Below are positions 42,011 through 50,142 of a DNA stretch of 64,000 bases, one piece after another; the stretch's first letter is position 1; each line of letters opens with the position of its first letter. The notes below the pieces were generated by a model, which saw nothing but the letters and a program-made list of their open reading frames with translations, did no database searches and was not told where the DNA came from. Source of the DNA: CBDIHP01 sp965279195. Lineage in GTDB: Bacteria > Planctomycetota > Planctomycetia > Isosphaerales > Isosphaeraceae. Both the position numbers and the translations under genes were made by a program. Where the stretch lies: contig CBDIHP010000036.1 of NCBI GenBank assembly GCA_965279195.1, forward strand, positions 62,001 to 126,000. Direction: 5' to 3'.

Positions 42011-42895
42011 ATGCACTTGCTGGAAGTCCGGGACCTCGAGAAGTTCTACGGCCGCCGCAAGGTGGTCAACGGCGTCTCCTTCGACGTCAACCAAGGGGAG
42101 GTCGTCGGCCTGCTCGGGCCCAACGGCGCGGGCAAGACCACGAGCTTCCGCATGACCATCGGCCTGGTCGCCGCCGACGGCGGCCAGGTCTTCTTCGACG
42201 GCAAGGACATCTCCAAGCTGGCCATGTACCAGCGCGCCCGTGCCGGCATGGGATACCTCGCGCAGGACTCCAGCGTATTCAAGCAGCTCAGCGTCGAAGA
42301 CAACCTCATGGCCATCCTGGAGACCCGCCCGGGGCTCAACCGCAAGCAGCGCCGGGAACGCCAGGATGACCTGTTGAACCAGTTCGGCCTCCAGCACATT
42401 CGCAAGACCAAGGCGAACCGCGTGTCGGGCGGCGAGCGTCGACGCCTGGAGATCGCCCGGTCGCTCATCACCGAGCCGAAGCTGATCATGCTCGATGAGC
42501 CGTTCGCGGGCATCGACCCCAAGACGGTCGCCGAGATCCAGGACCAGATCCGCAACCTCGCGGACGTTCACAACCTCGGCATCCTGCTGACCGACCACCA
42601 GTTCCGCGAGACGCTGGAAGTCACCGACCGCTGCTACCTGATCCGCGAAGGCCGGGTCTTCGCCTACGGCAACCGCGAGCAGATCGTCAACAATCCCGAC
42701 GTGCGCCGGTACTACATCGGCGAGCGCTTCGACCTCGGCCACCTGCTCGACCGCCAGTCGCCGCACGCCCCCAAGGAACTCCCCCAGGCCGACGTCCTCA
42801 TCGACCACCCCCACGACCCCCCCGTCCCGCTCCCCCCGCCCCAGGGCGTGACGTTCGACCCGATCAGCCGGTTCAACTTCGGAGATGACGAGTAA
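42011..42895 (+). CDS. lptB: LptB, LPS-export ABC ATPase (294 aa)
   Basis: Cytosolic ATPase of the lipopolysaccharide transporter LptBFG. Walker A GPNGAGKTT, Q-loop YLAQDSSVF, signature SGGERRRLEIARSL, Walker B LIMLDEPFAGIDP, H-loop LLTDHQFRE. The pattern AQDSSVFKQLSVEDNLMAIL with LEVTDRCYLIREGRVFAYG is LptB-specific. C-terminal extension of about 50 residues (RFDLGHLLDRQSPHAPKEL) beyond standard LptB is Pro-rich. SD GGGAGG is at good spacing. Gene neighbours (signal peptidases) support an envelope-biogenesis cluster. Confidence 0.93.
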   Translation: MHLLEVRDLEKFYGRRKVVNGVSFDVNQGEVVGLLGPNGAGKTTSFRMTIGLVAADGGQVFFDGKDISKLAMYQRARAGMGYLAQDSSVFKQLSVEDNLMAILETRPGLNRKQRRERQDDLLNQFGLQHIRKTKANRVSGGERRRLEIARSLITEPKLIMLDEPFAGIDPKTVAEIQDQIRNLADVHNLGILLTDHQFRETLEVTDRCYLIREGRVFAYGNREQIVNNPDVRRYYIGERFDLGHLLDRQSPHAPKELPQADVLIDHPHDPPVPLPPPQGVTFDPISRFNFGDDE

Positions 42896-42914
42896 GGACG
42901 CGGGAAACAAACCT

Positions 42915-43076
42915 GGAGTGCGGAAGCTCGCTTCCGCTCGGTTCTCGCGGAGCTTGCTCCGCGCGCCGATCTCGCCAGCAACCGGCCTAAACCGCAGTTT
43001 TTCGCGGCACGAATGACCATACCTCGCGGGGAGCAAGCTCCCCCTACCCAGAGCGGAAGCAAGCTTCCGCACTCCG
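42915..43076. repeat. MITE-like element, family A copy 3
   Basis: Left end GGAGTGCGGAAGCTCGCTTCCGC; right end GCGGAAGCAAGCTTCCGCACTCC is its inverted counterpart. Internal inverted motifs (GGAGCTTGCTCC and GGGGAGCAAGCTCCCC) are also present. It occupies the gap between lptB and the helical-repeat gene. Confidence 0.75.
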
Positions 43077-43082
43077 GGTGGT

Positions 43083-44294
43083 TCATCTAGCCCGGCGGAT
43101 GACCTCGGTCAGTGCGTCGAGGTTCTTTGCCTTCGCGATGCGTTCCGCCTCGTCGAGCCAGGCCTTCGCATCGGGGTCGGCCTTCGCCTTGCGGGCGTAG
43201 CCGGCGAGCTGGACGCAGATCAGGACATGACGCTCGGCGTGCGTTTCGAGGTCTTCGCGCGTCCGGGGCAGGGCGGGTTGCAGGGCGGCGACGGCCTCGG
43301 CGGGCTTGCCGCGGAGGTCGAGGATCTTCGCCAGGAGGACGCGGGCGTCGGTCTCGTCGTCCTCCAGTTCGCTCGACTTCGCGAGGTCCACGGCCTCGCG
43401 GGCGATCTTCTCGGCGACCTCGGTTTGCTTGAGGTCCAGGCGGATGGTCGCTTCAGCCTGCAGCGTCCCGAGCCGGGCCGAGGGGGCCTGTAGTTCGGCG
43501 AAGCGACGCGAGGCCGAGGCGAACCGCTCGGCGGCCTGCTCGGGACGGCCGAGGCCGTGCAGCACTTCGGCGATCTGGGGCTCCAGCCGCGCACTCGCGT
43601 CCGGACGATTGAGCCGGTCATAGGTGCGCTGGGCCTCGCCTAACTGCTTGAGGGCCTCGGCGAGATCGCCCTTGGCCCGGAAGGCCGAGCCGGAGACCGC
43701 GCGGGCATCGGCGGCCCGGGCGTTGTCCTTCAGCTCGGTTGCCAGGTCCAGGGCACGGCGAGCCTGGCGGATGGCGTCGTCAGGACGTTCCTGTTCAAAG
43801 GCGATCTGGGCCTGGAGCAGCCGGGCGTCGGCCAGGTGATCGCGGTCGACGGCCTGGCCAAGCCGGGGGATCGAGCGGTTGAGCGACTTCGTCGCCTCGG
43901 CCAGCGTCCCGAGCCGCACCTGGGCCCGGGCGATCAATAGGTCGTCGTAGCCGGCGAACCCGGGGTCGTCCCGCTTGAGGTCGACCTCGCGGGCCGATTC
44001 CCACGCGGCGATGGCCGAGGGTTCGTCCCCCAGCTCGGCCAGGCAGCAGCCCTTCCCGCGCAGGGCGTGGGCCTCGTATCGGAGGTCGCCCAGCCGAGAG
44101 CGGACCTCGCGTTCCGACTCATACAGCTTGAGGGCCGCCGCGAATTCCTTCTTCTCGAAGAGCGAGTCCGCTTCCTTCGCGATCCGGGCGGCGGTGGCCG
44201 CCCCGTTCTCGCGGTCGACGTCCTGGGCGATCGCAGGGCTCGCCAGGACCACGGACAGGATCAGCCCTAAGGCGAGAGGACTCGGCCCGTCCAT
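43083..44294 (-). CDS. Secreted helical-repeat (TPR-like) protein (403 aa)
   Basis: Sec signal peptide (SPLALGLILSVVLASPAIAQ) then a solenoid of repeated helical pairs rich in Ala, Arg and Glu (for example FAAALKLYESEREVRSRLGD, EAHALRGKGCCLAELGDEPS, AFRAKGDLAEALKQLGEAQR, RPEQAAERFASASRRFAELQ). This is a typical tetratricopeptide-like pattern of protein interaction repeats. No catalytic domain. Convergent to lptB across a MITE, and upstream of it on the same strand comes the MMPL gene. Likely a periplasmic interaction protein. Confidence 0.8.
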   Translation of the reverse strand: MDGPSPLALGLILSVVLASPAIAQDVDRENGAATAARIAKEADSLFEKKEFAAALKLYESEREVRSRLGDLRYEAHALRGKGCCLAELGDEPSAIAAWESAREVDLKRDDPGFAGYDDLLIARAQVRLGTLAEATKSLNRSIPRLGQAVDRDHLADARLLQAQIAFEQERPDDAIRQARRALDLATELKDNARAADARAVSGSAFRAKGDLAEALKQLGEAQRTYDRLNRPDASARLEPQIAEVLHGLGRPEQAAERFASASRRFAELQAPSARLGTLQAEATIRLDLKQTEVAEKIAREAVDLAKSSELEDDETDARVLLAKILDLRGKPAEAVAALQPALPRTREDLETHAERHVLICVQLAGYARKAKADPDAKAWLDEAERIAKAKNLDALTEVIRRAR

Positions 44295-44320
44295 GAGTGT
44301 TCCCCCTCGTGCGATCCGTT

Positions 44321-46681
44321 TCAGGAGGCGGAGGTCGCCTGCGGTTCGGACAGGGCCGCGCCGGCCTTCCCTTTACGCTTTTCCTGGAGCCTTCCGACGA
44401 GCACGACGAACGCCGGCACCAGGATCGGCCGGACGATGAACGTGTCGAGCATGACGCCGAGCCCGAGCGCGAAGCCCAGCTCGCGGAGGGCCGTCAGGCT
44501 GGCGGTGAGCATCGAGAAGAACGTCCCCGCCATGATCAGGCCGCACGAACTGATGATGCCGCCCGTGTGGGCGACGGCGTGCCGCGTCCCTTCGATCAGG
44601 CCGAACTTCTCCTCCTCCTCGATGACCCGGGTCATGAGGAAGATGTTGTAGTCCTCGCCGACGGCCACGAGGATCACATACAGGAAGAACCCGACCTTCC
44701 AGTCCAGGCCGGTCCAGGGCGTCGGCCCGTGGTGCAGGGCCTTGAACAGCAGCTCGGTCATGCCCAGCGAGGCGAGGTAGCCGAGCACGACGGTGACGAT
44801 CAGGTAGAGGCAGATCAGCGGGCGTCGGATCAGGAGGACGAGGATCACATAGACGCCGGTGGTGACGTAGATGTACATGGTCCGCTCGTCGATCCCGATG
44901 ACCTTCTGGAGGTCCGAGACCATCACGGTCGAGCCGACGAAGCCGGTCAGCTCGGCCCCCTGGAACGGCTTGCCGGCGGCGACGAAGCCGTCGAGGGCCG
45001 CCTGGATCGAGGTCAGGGTCGCGAGGCTCGCGTCGCTGAACGGGTCGGTCTTGAAGACGATGTCGAGCCGGGTGATGCGGTTCAGGTCGGCCTTCGACTC
45101 GGGATGGATCGACACATAACGCGGCGTGGCCACCGCGCGCTGGAGACGCTCGGCGAAGGCGGCGGCGAAGTCGATCGCGGGGGCCTTGCCCAGCGGCCTG
45201 GAGATCGAGCGGACTTCCGCGATGTTGTCGATCTTCGCCAGGGCCTTGCTCAGCTCCTCGACGGCGTTGCGGCCGGCGTCGGTCGTGAAGTCCAGGCCGC
45301 GGTGCGAGATCAGGAGGCCCGCCGGGCCGAGTTCGCCGGGGGAGAAGTATCTCTCGATGATCCGCGAGCCGACGACGCTGGGCTGGTCCGGGCTGAGGTC
45401 GGAGAGCTGGCTGAAGTTCGACCGGGTCCCGGCCCCGACCCAGGCGAAGGGGATCAGGACGACGAGGCTCAGGAGCAGGATCGAGGCCGGGCGGGCCACG
45501 ACGACGTCGGCGACCTTGCTCCAGAACCCGGCGAGCGGGAGCTGTTCGAGCGCCTCCTGCTCGCGGTCCTTGCCCTTCTCGTGATGCGGCGGCTTGAACG
45601 GCCAGAAGACCCACTTGCCCAGCCAGTTGAGCAGGACGGGCGCGAGCGTCAGGGACGCCAGGAGCCCGAAGACCAGGCTGAGGGCGATCGCCGGGCCGGT
45701 GTACTGGATCTTGGCGAAGCTGGAGAACCAGAGCATCCCCAGGCCGATGATGACCGTGCCCGCGCTGGCGACCAGGGCCCCGCCCGTCTGCTCGATGGCC
45801 TCGCGGATGGCGTCGCGGTTGTTCCGGCCCTTGATGAGTTCCTCGCGGTAGCGGGCGATCAGGAACAGGCAGTAGTCGGTGCCCGCGCCGAAGAGGACCA
45901 CGATCACGAAGATATTCGTGATGTTGATGACCTGGAAGCTGATGCCGGGCACGAGCGTCAGGGTCGCGATCGCCTTGAGCGACCCGAAGACCGAGACGGC
46001 GATCACCGCCATGGGCATCAGGGCGAGGAGGGGGGACCGGTAGACGATGAGCAGGATGGCGATGACCAGGATGATGGTCGCGCGGGTGGTGTTGTGGCCG
46101 CTGGTGTTGGTGGCCGTGTTCATGTCGTGGCCGACGGCCGCCGAGCCCGAGAGCCCGATCTTGAGCCCCTCGGGGGGCTTCGGATACTTCGCCAGATGCT
46201 CGATCAGGGTGTCGACCGCGATGCGGGTCGACTTCGCGACGTAGGTCCCCTTGAGGGCGACGATCACGAGCGTGGCCTGACCCTTGCCGTCGCGAGAGGT
46301 CCCCTTGAGGCGCTCGCCGATCCCTGCCGCGCGGTGGTCCACGACCGACTTGATCCCCAGGTTGGCCTTCTGGTCGCTGAGCGTATTGATGGAGTCGGCG
46401 AGCCCGGCCATGAAGTCGAGGTCGGCGGGCTGGAGCTGGCCGTCGGGGCGTTCGGCGACGAACACGGCCTGGGAGCTGGCGAGGTCGCCGGGGAATCCCC
46501 TCCGGAGGAGTTCCTGGCCGAGGACGCTCGGGTAGCCGGCGGGGAAGAAGCTGACGTCGTCGTCCTTGCTCACGGACTCCCAGGTCGGTGCGACCTTCCA
46601 GAGCAGGCCGATCCCGACCACCCAGGCGAGGACGAAGATCCAGCCTCGGCGGTTCACCACCTTCGCGAGCGTTTTGAACAT
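44321..46681 (-). CDS. MMPL/RND-family transporter (786 aa)
   Basis: Inner-membrane exporter of lipids or hydrophobic compounds. N-terminal TM helix (WIFVLAWVVGIGLLWKVAP), a periplasmic loop, then six-helix bundle with the family signature GAGTDYCLFLIARYREEL; this architecture repeats in the second half with AVGEDYNIFLMTRVIEEEE. Two-fold repeat, RND-type Asp residues conserved. The ATG at 46681 gives a proper N-terminal TM; the frame runs 104 codons further upstream in non-protein-like sequence. Probably involved in outer-envelope lipid or siderophore transport. Confidence 0.9.
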   Translation of the reverse strand: MFKTLAKVVNRRGWIFVLAWVVGIGLLWKVAPTWESVSKDDDVSFFPAGYPSVLGQELLRRGFPGDLASSQAVFVAERPDGQLQPADLDFMAGLADSINTLSDQKANLGIKSVVDHRAAGIGERLKGTSRDGKGQATLVIVALKGTYVAKSTRIAVDTLIEHLAKYPKPPEGLKIGLSGSAAVGHDMNTATNTSGHNTTRATIILVIAILLIVYRSPLLALMPMAVIAVSVFGSLKAIATLTLVPGISFQVINITNIFVIVVLFGAGTDYCLFLIARYREELIKGRNNRDAIREAIEQTGGALVASAGTVIIGLGMLWFSSFAKIQYTGPAIALSLVFGLLASLTLAPVLLNWLGKWVFWPFKPPHHEKGKDREQEALEQLPLAGFWSKVADVVVARPASILLLSLVVLIPFAWVGAGTRSNFSQLSDLSPDQPSVVGSRIIERYFSPGELGPAGLLISHRGLDFTTDAGRNAVEELSKALAKIDNIAEVRSISRPLGKAPAIDFAAAFAERLQRAVATPRYVSIHPESKADLNRITRLDIVFKTDPFSDASLATLTSIQAALDGFVAAGKPFQGAELTGFVGSTVMVSDLQKVIGIDERTMYIYVTTGVYVILVLLIRRPLICLYLIVTVVLGYLASLGMTELLFKALHHGPTPWTGLDWKVGFFLYVILVAVGEDYNIFLMTRVIEEEEKFGLIEGTRHAVAHTGGIISSCGLIMAGTFFSMLTASLTALRELGFALGLGVMLDTFIVRPILVPAFVVLVGRLQEKRKGKAGAALSEPQATSAS

Positions 46682-46994
46682 GGATTGCGCCAGGACGATA
46701 CGAGGAAGACGCCCGCGGTGGGTCGTGCCGCGTCGCGAGATGGGATCGGCCGGGTTGCCGATTCGGGATCCTCCGGCCGACTCGAATCCCTCCGAGTGCA
46801 GACGCCGTACCGATTCCGAGGGTAATGCAACGCCCCCGTGACTGTCAAAGTACATCGGTCGCGGCAAGCGGGGGGTTGAGACATCGCACTCCGGGAAAAG
46901 TTCGAGCGATGCCTTGCCGGGCCCTGTACAATCGCCGAAGTCGCGAACGATTGCGTAATCGTCGCAAATCGACCCCTGGAGGACCGCGTTCACC
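46682..46994. other. Divergent promoter region
   Basis: 313 bases between the MMPL gene (minus strand) and the 132-aa gene (plus strand). No obvious ORF of quality or repeat seen; probably contains both promoters. SD tggagga precedes the GTG start at 46995. Confidence 0.5.
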
Positions 46995-47393
46995 GTGTCC
47001 GCTTCATCCGCCCGAGAACTCTCCCTGCAGTGGACTGGTCAACTTGGTTTGTACCGTCAGCATGGCAACGACGAACACCGCGAAGCCCTGATCGAAGACG
47101 CCACCCGCTACTGCGGCCTGCACCTCGAGAACGACCTGAGCCGCTCCGACTACTGGTCGAGCGTCCCCCTCGGCCGTCGCGTCGCTCTCCTGCTGTACCT
47201 CGCCGACCGCGGCATGGTTTCGAGGCGCCCCGGGCAGGGTCGCTACGTCTTCGCGGTCGTCGACGGTGCCGAGGACTGGGTGAGCTCGCAGCCCGCCCTC
47301 GCGACATACGTCGGCCCGACAATCGAGCTCCTCGACGCCATCCGCCAGGAAAACGGCCGCCGTCGCCGCCCGACCTCCTCGAACAATAATTGA
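46995..47393 (+). CDS. Small hypothetical protein (132 aa)
   Basis: Starts with GTG after a good SD (tggagga, about 11 bases upstream). Alpha-helical N-terminus (LQWTGQLGLYRQHGND), then segments HLENDLSRSDYWSSVPLGR and RRVALLLYLADRGMVSRRPG that look like a small winged-helix unit, then a charged C-terminal tail. I recognise no family. Precedes the ABC-2 exporter pair by 155 bases, so it might regulate it, but this is not shown. Confidence 0.6.
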   Translation: MSASSARELSLQWTGQLGLYRQHGNDEHREALIEDATRYCGLHLENDLSRSDYWSSVPLGRRVALLLYLADRGMVSRRPGQGRYVFAVVDGAEDWVSSQPALATYVGPTIELLDAIRQENGRRRRPTSSNNN

Positions 47394-47547
47394 GGCCGGG
47401 CCGGGGGCGTCAGACGCTCCCCCCGCTCCAATAATGTGACGCGCGTCCCGATTACCTATCGTGGGCGTGCGACCGGCACAGGGAACGGCCGGTTCTGAGC
47501 CGAAAACCACTCCCCGGCCCTCGCCAGGGGAGTGGGACCGTCTCCGC

Positions 47548-48516
47548 ATGCCTCGGGTCGAATTCCGGGACGCGGAGGGTCGGGTGCTCGAAGTTCAAGG
47601 CTTGATCAAGCGATACCGCGAGGTCGTCGCCGTCGACGGCGTGTCGTTCCGGGTCGGTCGGGGTGAATCGGTCGGGCTGCTCGGCCCCAATGGCGCGGGC
47701 AAGACCACGACCGTCTCGATCATCAGCGGGCTCTGCGTGCCCGACGCCGGCCGCGTCCTCTTCGACGGCCGGGAACTCCAGGGGGATTCCGACCCCACCA
47801 AGCGGCTCCTCGGCCTCGTGCCGCAGGAACTGGCGCTCTACGACGAACTCTCGGCCGAGCAGAACCTCCGCCTCTTCGGCACCATCGCCCGGGGCGGCCG
47901 CGAGGGGCTCGCCGAGGCGGTCGACGAGGCATTCGCGCTCGTCGGCCTGACCGAGCGCCGCAGGCACCTGGTCAAGACCTTCAGCGGCGGCATGAAGCGG
48001 CGGCTGAACCTCGCCGCGTCGCTCATGCACGACCCGCAGCTCATCCTGCTGGACGAGCCCACCGTCGGCATCGACCCCCAGAGCCGCAACGCGATCTTCG
48101 AAAACCTCGAGGCCCTGCGGGCCCGGGGCAAGTCGATCGTCTACACGACGCACTACATGGAGGAGGTCGAGCGGCTCTGCGACCGCGTGGTCATCATCGA
48201 CCGGGGCAGGGTCGTCGCCGACGACACGCTCCGCGGCCTGCACCGGCTGAACGCATCGAGCAACCGGCTCACGATCGAGGTCGAGGCCGATGAGGCCGGC
48301 CCCTGGCTGGGGGAGGTCCGGGCCGTCGCGGGCATCAGCGAAGCCAGCTTCGACGCGGGGCGACTGGAACTGGTCGTCGACCCGCTCACCGCGGCCGGGC
48401 CGGCCCTGGAGATCCTGGGGCGGCGCGGCGTGACCGTCCTGCACGTCGCCAGCGATCGGCCGAACCTGGAAGCCCTGTTCCTCAACCTCACCGGCCGGAG
48501 CCTCCGCGACTCATGA
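47548..48516 (+). CDS. ABC exporter ATPase (322 aa), ABC-2 type
   Basis: Nucleotide-binding subunit. Walker A GPNGAGKTT (46-54), Q-loop VPQELALY, signature FSGGMKRRLNLA, Walker B LILLDEPTVGIDP, H-loop YTTHYMEE. C-terminal 90 residues beyond the core are typical of the ABC-2 type drug/natamycin-like exporters. Its stop overlaps the start of the permease gene (ATGA), so they are translationally coupled. The first 11 residues in this start are poor; an internal start near residue 13 is possible. Substrate unknown. Confidence 0.9.
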   Translation: MPRVEFRDAEGRVLEVQGLIKRYREVVAVDGVSFRVGRGESVGLLGPNGAGKTTTVSIISGLCVPDAGRVLFDGRELQGDSDPTKRLLGLVPQELALYDELSAEQNLRLFGTIARGGREGLAEAVDEAFALVGLTERRRHLVKTFSGGMKRRLNLAASLMHDPQLILLDEPTVGIDPQSRNAIFENLEALRARGKSIVYTTHYMEEVERLCDRVVIIDRGRVVADDTLRGLHRLNASSNRLTIEVEADEAGPWLGEVRAVAGISEASFDAGRLELVVDPLTAAGPALEILGRRGVTVLHVASDRPNLEALFLNLTGRSLRDS

Positions 48517-49832
48517 TGAACCTCGCACCGCTCCGGGAACTCGTCCGCAAGGACCTCCTGGTCACGCGTTCCGACCGCCGCGCGGTCATCCTGCTGTTCA
48601 TCGCACCCATCGCGTTGGCCTCCTTCATGGCCGCGATCATGGGCAGCGACGAGGCGACCGGCTCGGGTGGCGTCGCCTCGCGGATGGACGTCGTCGTCAC
48701 CGACGAGGACGGCAGCACGGTCTCGAAAGCCATCGTCGACGCCTTGCGCGACGATGAGAATCTCAAGGTCGAGATCCTCCCCGCCGAGGCCGCCCGCGAG
48801 CAGGTCCGCAGGGGCAAGGCCACCGTCGGCATCGAGATCCCCAGGGGGTTCGGCGACGAGGCGTCGCGGGCCCTGTTCCAGCCGACGAAGCAGGCGAAAC
48901 TCAGGCTGATCCACGACCCCACGCACGCCATCGAGACGGGCATGGTGCAGGGGATCCTCACCCAGCATGTGATGAAGTCGGTCTTCCAGAATATGTCGGG
49001 AGCCGGGCCCAGGGCCATCCGCGACGCGATCGACCGGATCGACGCATCGAAGGACGACACCGGCCTCGACCGCGTGGCCTTGAAGACCATGCTCAGCGGC
49101 ATCGCCGGGTGGTACGAGCGGAACGCCGAGTCGAAGACGGGCGAGAAGGGGAACGGGTTCGACTTCGGGATGCGCGTCCCGTTTGAGGCCGAGAAGGAGG
49201 CGATCACCCGGGGCGGCAACGCCGGGGCGACGTCGGTCCGCTACGCCCACGCCTTCGCCGGGATGGCCGTCCAGTTCATCCTCTTCTCGTCGATCGAGGC
49301 GGGCGTGGCCCTCCTGACCGAGCGGCAGAAGGGGCTCTGGAAGCGGGTCAGGGCGACGCCCATCTCGCGATACACGCTCCTGGCAAGCCGGGCGATCAGC
49401 GGCGCGATCGTGGCGCTGACGATTGCCCTGGTGGTCATGGGCTTCGGGATGGCGGTCTACGGCTTCTCGATCGGCGGCAGTGTGCTGGGGTTCCTCCTGG
49501 TGGCGATCGGCTACGCGGCCTCGGCGGCGACGTTCGGCCTGGTGATCGCCACGCTGGGCAAGACGCCCCAGGCGGCGCGCGGGCTCTCGGTGCTGGTCGT
49601 GCTGCTGATGGTCTTGCTCGGCGGGGCATGGATGCCCACGTTCCTGTTCCCGAAGTGGCTCCAGGGGATCACCCCGATCTTCCCGACCCGCTGGGCCGTG
49701 GATGGCTTTGACGGGACGATCGCGAGGGGCTACACGCTCGTCGAGACCCTCCCGATTTTCGGCGCCCTCATGGCCTTCTCCGCCGCCTTCGCCCTGATCG
49801 CCCTGTGGCGGTTCCAGTGGGAGGCGGATTGA
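48513..49832 (+). CDS. ABC-2 type permease (439 aa)
   Basis: Membrane component of the same exporter. N-terminal TM (AVILLFIAPIALASFMAAIM), a long extracytoplasmic loop (about residues 40-245; SGGVASRMDVVVTDEDGS), then a block of TM helices: FAGMAVQFILFSSIEAGVAL, GAIVALTIALVVMGFGMAVY, VLGFLLVAIGYAASAATFGL, and GLSVLVVLLMVLLGG, WMPTFLFPKW. This is the ABC2_membrane_3 layout. Overlaps the ATPase gene by 4 bases. Ends before the palindrome-array intergenic region. Confidence 0.88.
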   Translation: MMNLAPLRELVRKDLLVTRSDRRAVILLFIAPIALASFMAAIMGSDEATGSGGVASRMDVVVTDEDGSTVSKAIVDALRDDENLKVEILPAEAAREQVRRGKATVGIEIPRGFGDEASRALFQPTKQAKLRLIHDPTHAIETGMVQGILTQHVMKSVFQNMSGAGPRAIRDAIDRIDASKDDTGLDRVALKTMLSGIAGWYERNAESKTGEKGNGFDFGMRVPFEAEKEAITRGGNAGATSVRYAHAFAGMAVQFILFSSIEAGVALLTERQKGLWKRVRATPISRYTLLASRAISGAIVALTIALVVMGFGMAVYGFSIGGSVLGFLLVAIGYAASAATFGLVIATLGKTPQAARGLSVLVVLLMVLLGGAWMPTFLFPKWLQGITPIFPTRWAVDGFDGTIARGYTLVETLPIFGALMAFSAAFALIALWRFQWEAD

Positions 49833-50142
49833 ACAAACAAATCCATCCGCCTCGAAATCCATCCGAGGATGCCTCGAAAGCGCTGGGCGCGGGTCTCCAG
49901 ACCCCGCCCTTGCCCTGAGATTCGGTACCACAGGATCGGGTCTTCAGACCCGGTAATCAACTGCCCCGATGCGCGAGGGCTCTCTCGAAAATGGGTCTGG
50001 AGACCCGGTTTGGCGGTACGGCGAGGCGGATTTAGGAGCGGGGTCTGGAGACCCTCGCCCAGCGCTTGCAACCCGCGCCCAGTGCTACCGAGGCGCGTCC
50101 AGCATTGCTTCCGTCACAATCGCGAGGATGAGATGCCTGGGC
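49833..50142. other. Intergenic region between two convergent ABC genes
   Basis: 310 bases separating the permease stop on the plus strand from the permease stop of the next operon on the minus strand. It holds the inverted-repeat element with the palindrome array (49878-50067) and no gene. Confidence 0.6.
49878..50067. repeat. MITE-like element with four spaced 14-bp palindromes
   Basis: Terminal inverted repeats of 28 bases (49878-49905 and 50040-50067, one mismatch). Four palindromes of the form GGGTCTNNAGACCC at 49891, 49938, 49993 and 50041 are spaced about 47, 55 and 48 bases apart. The two outer palindromes belong to the terminal repeats. Confidence 0.75.

Noticed and set aside
44297..46825. 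842-codon frame opposite the MMPL gene
   Set aside because: Shadow of the MMPL transporter with extreme Asp/Glu/Arg/Gly bias and no domain.
49878..50067. CRISPR array
   Set aside because: Only four 14-bp palindromes, variable spacers of 33-41 bases that themselves contain terminal repeats, and no cas genes; treated as an inverted-repeat element.
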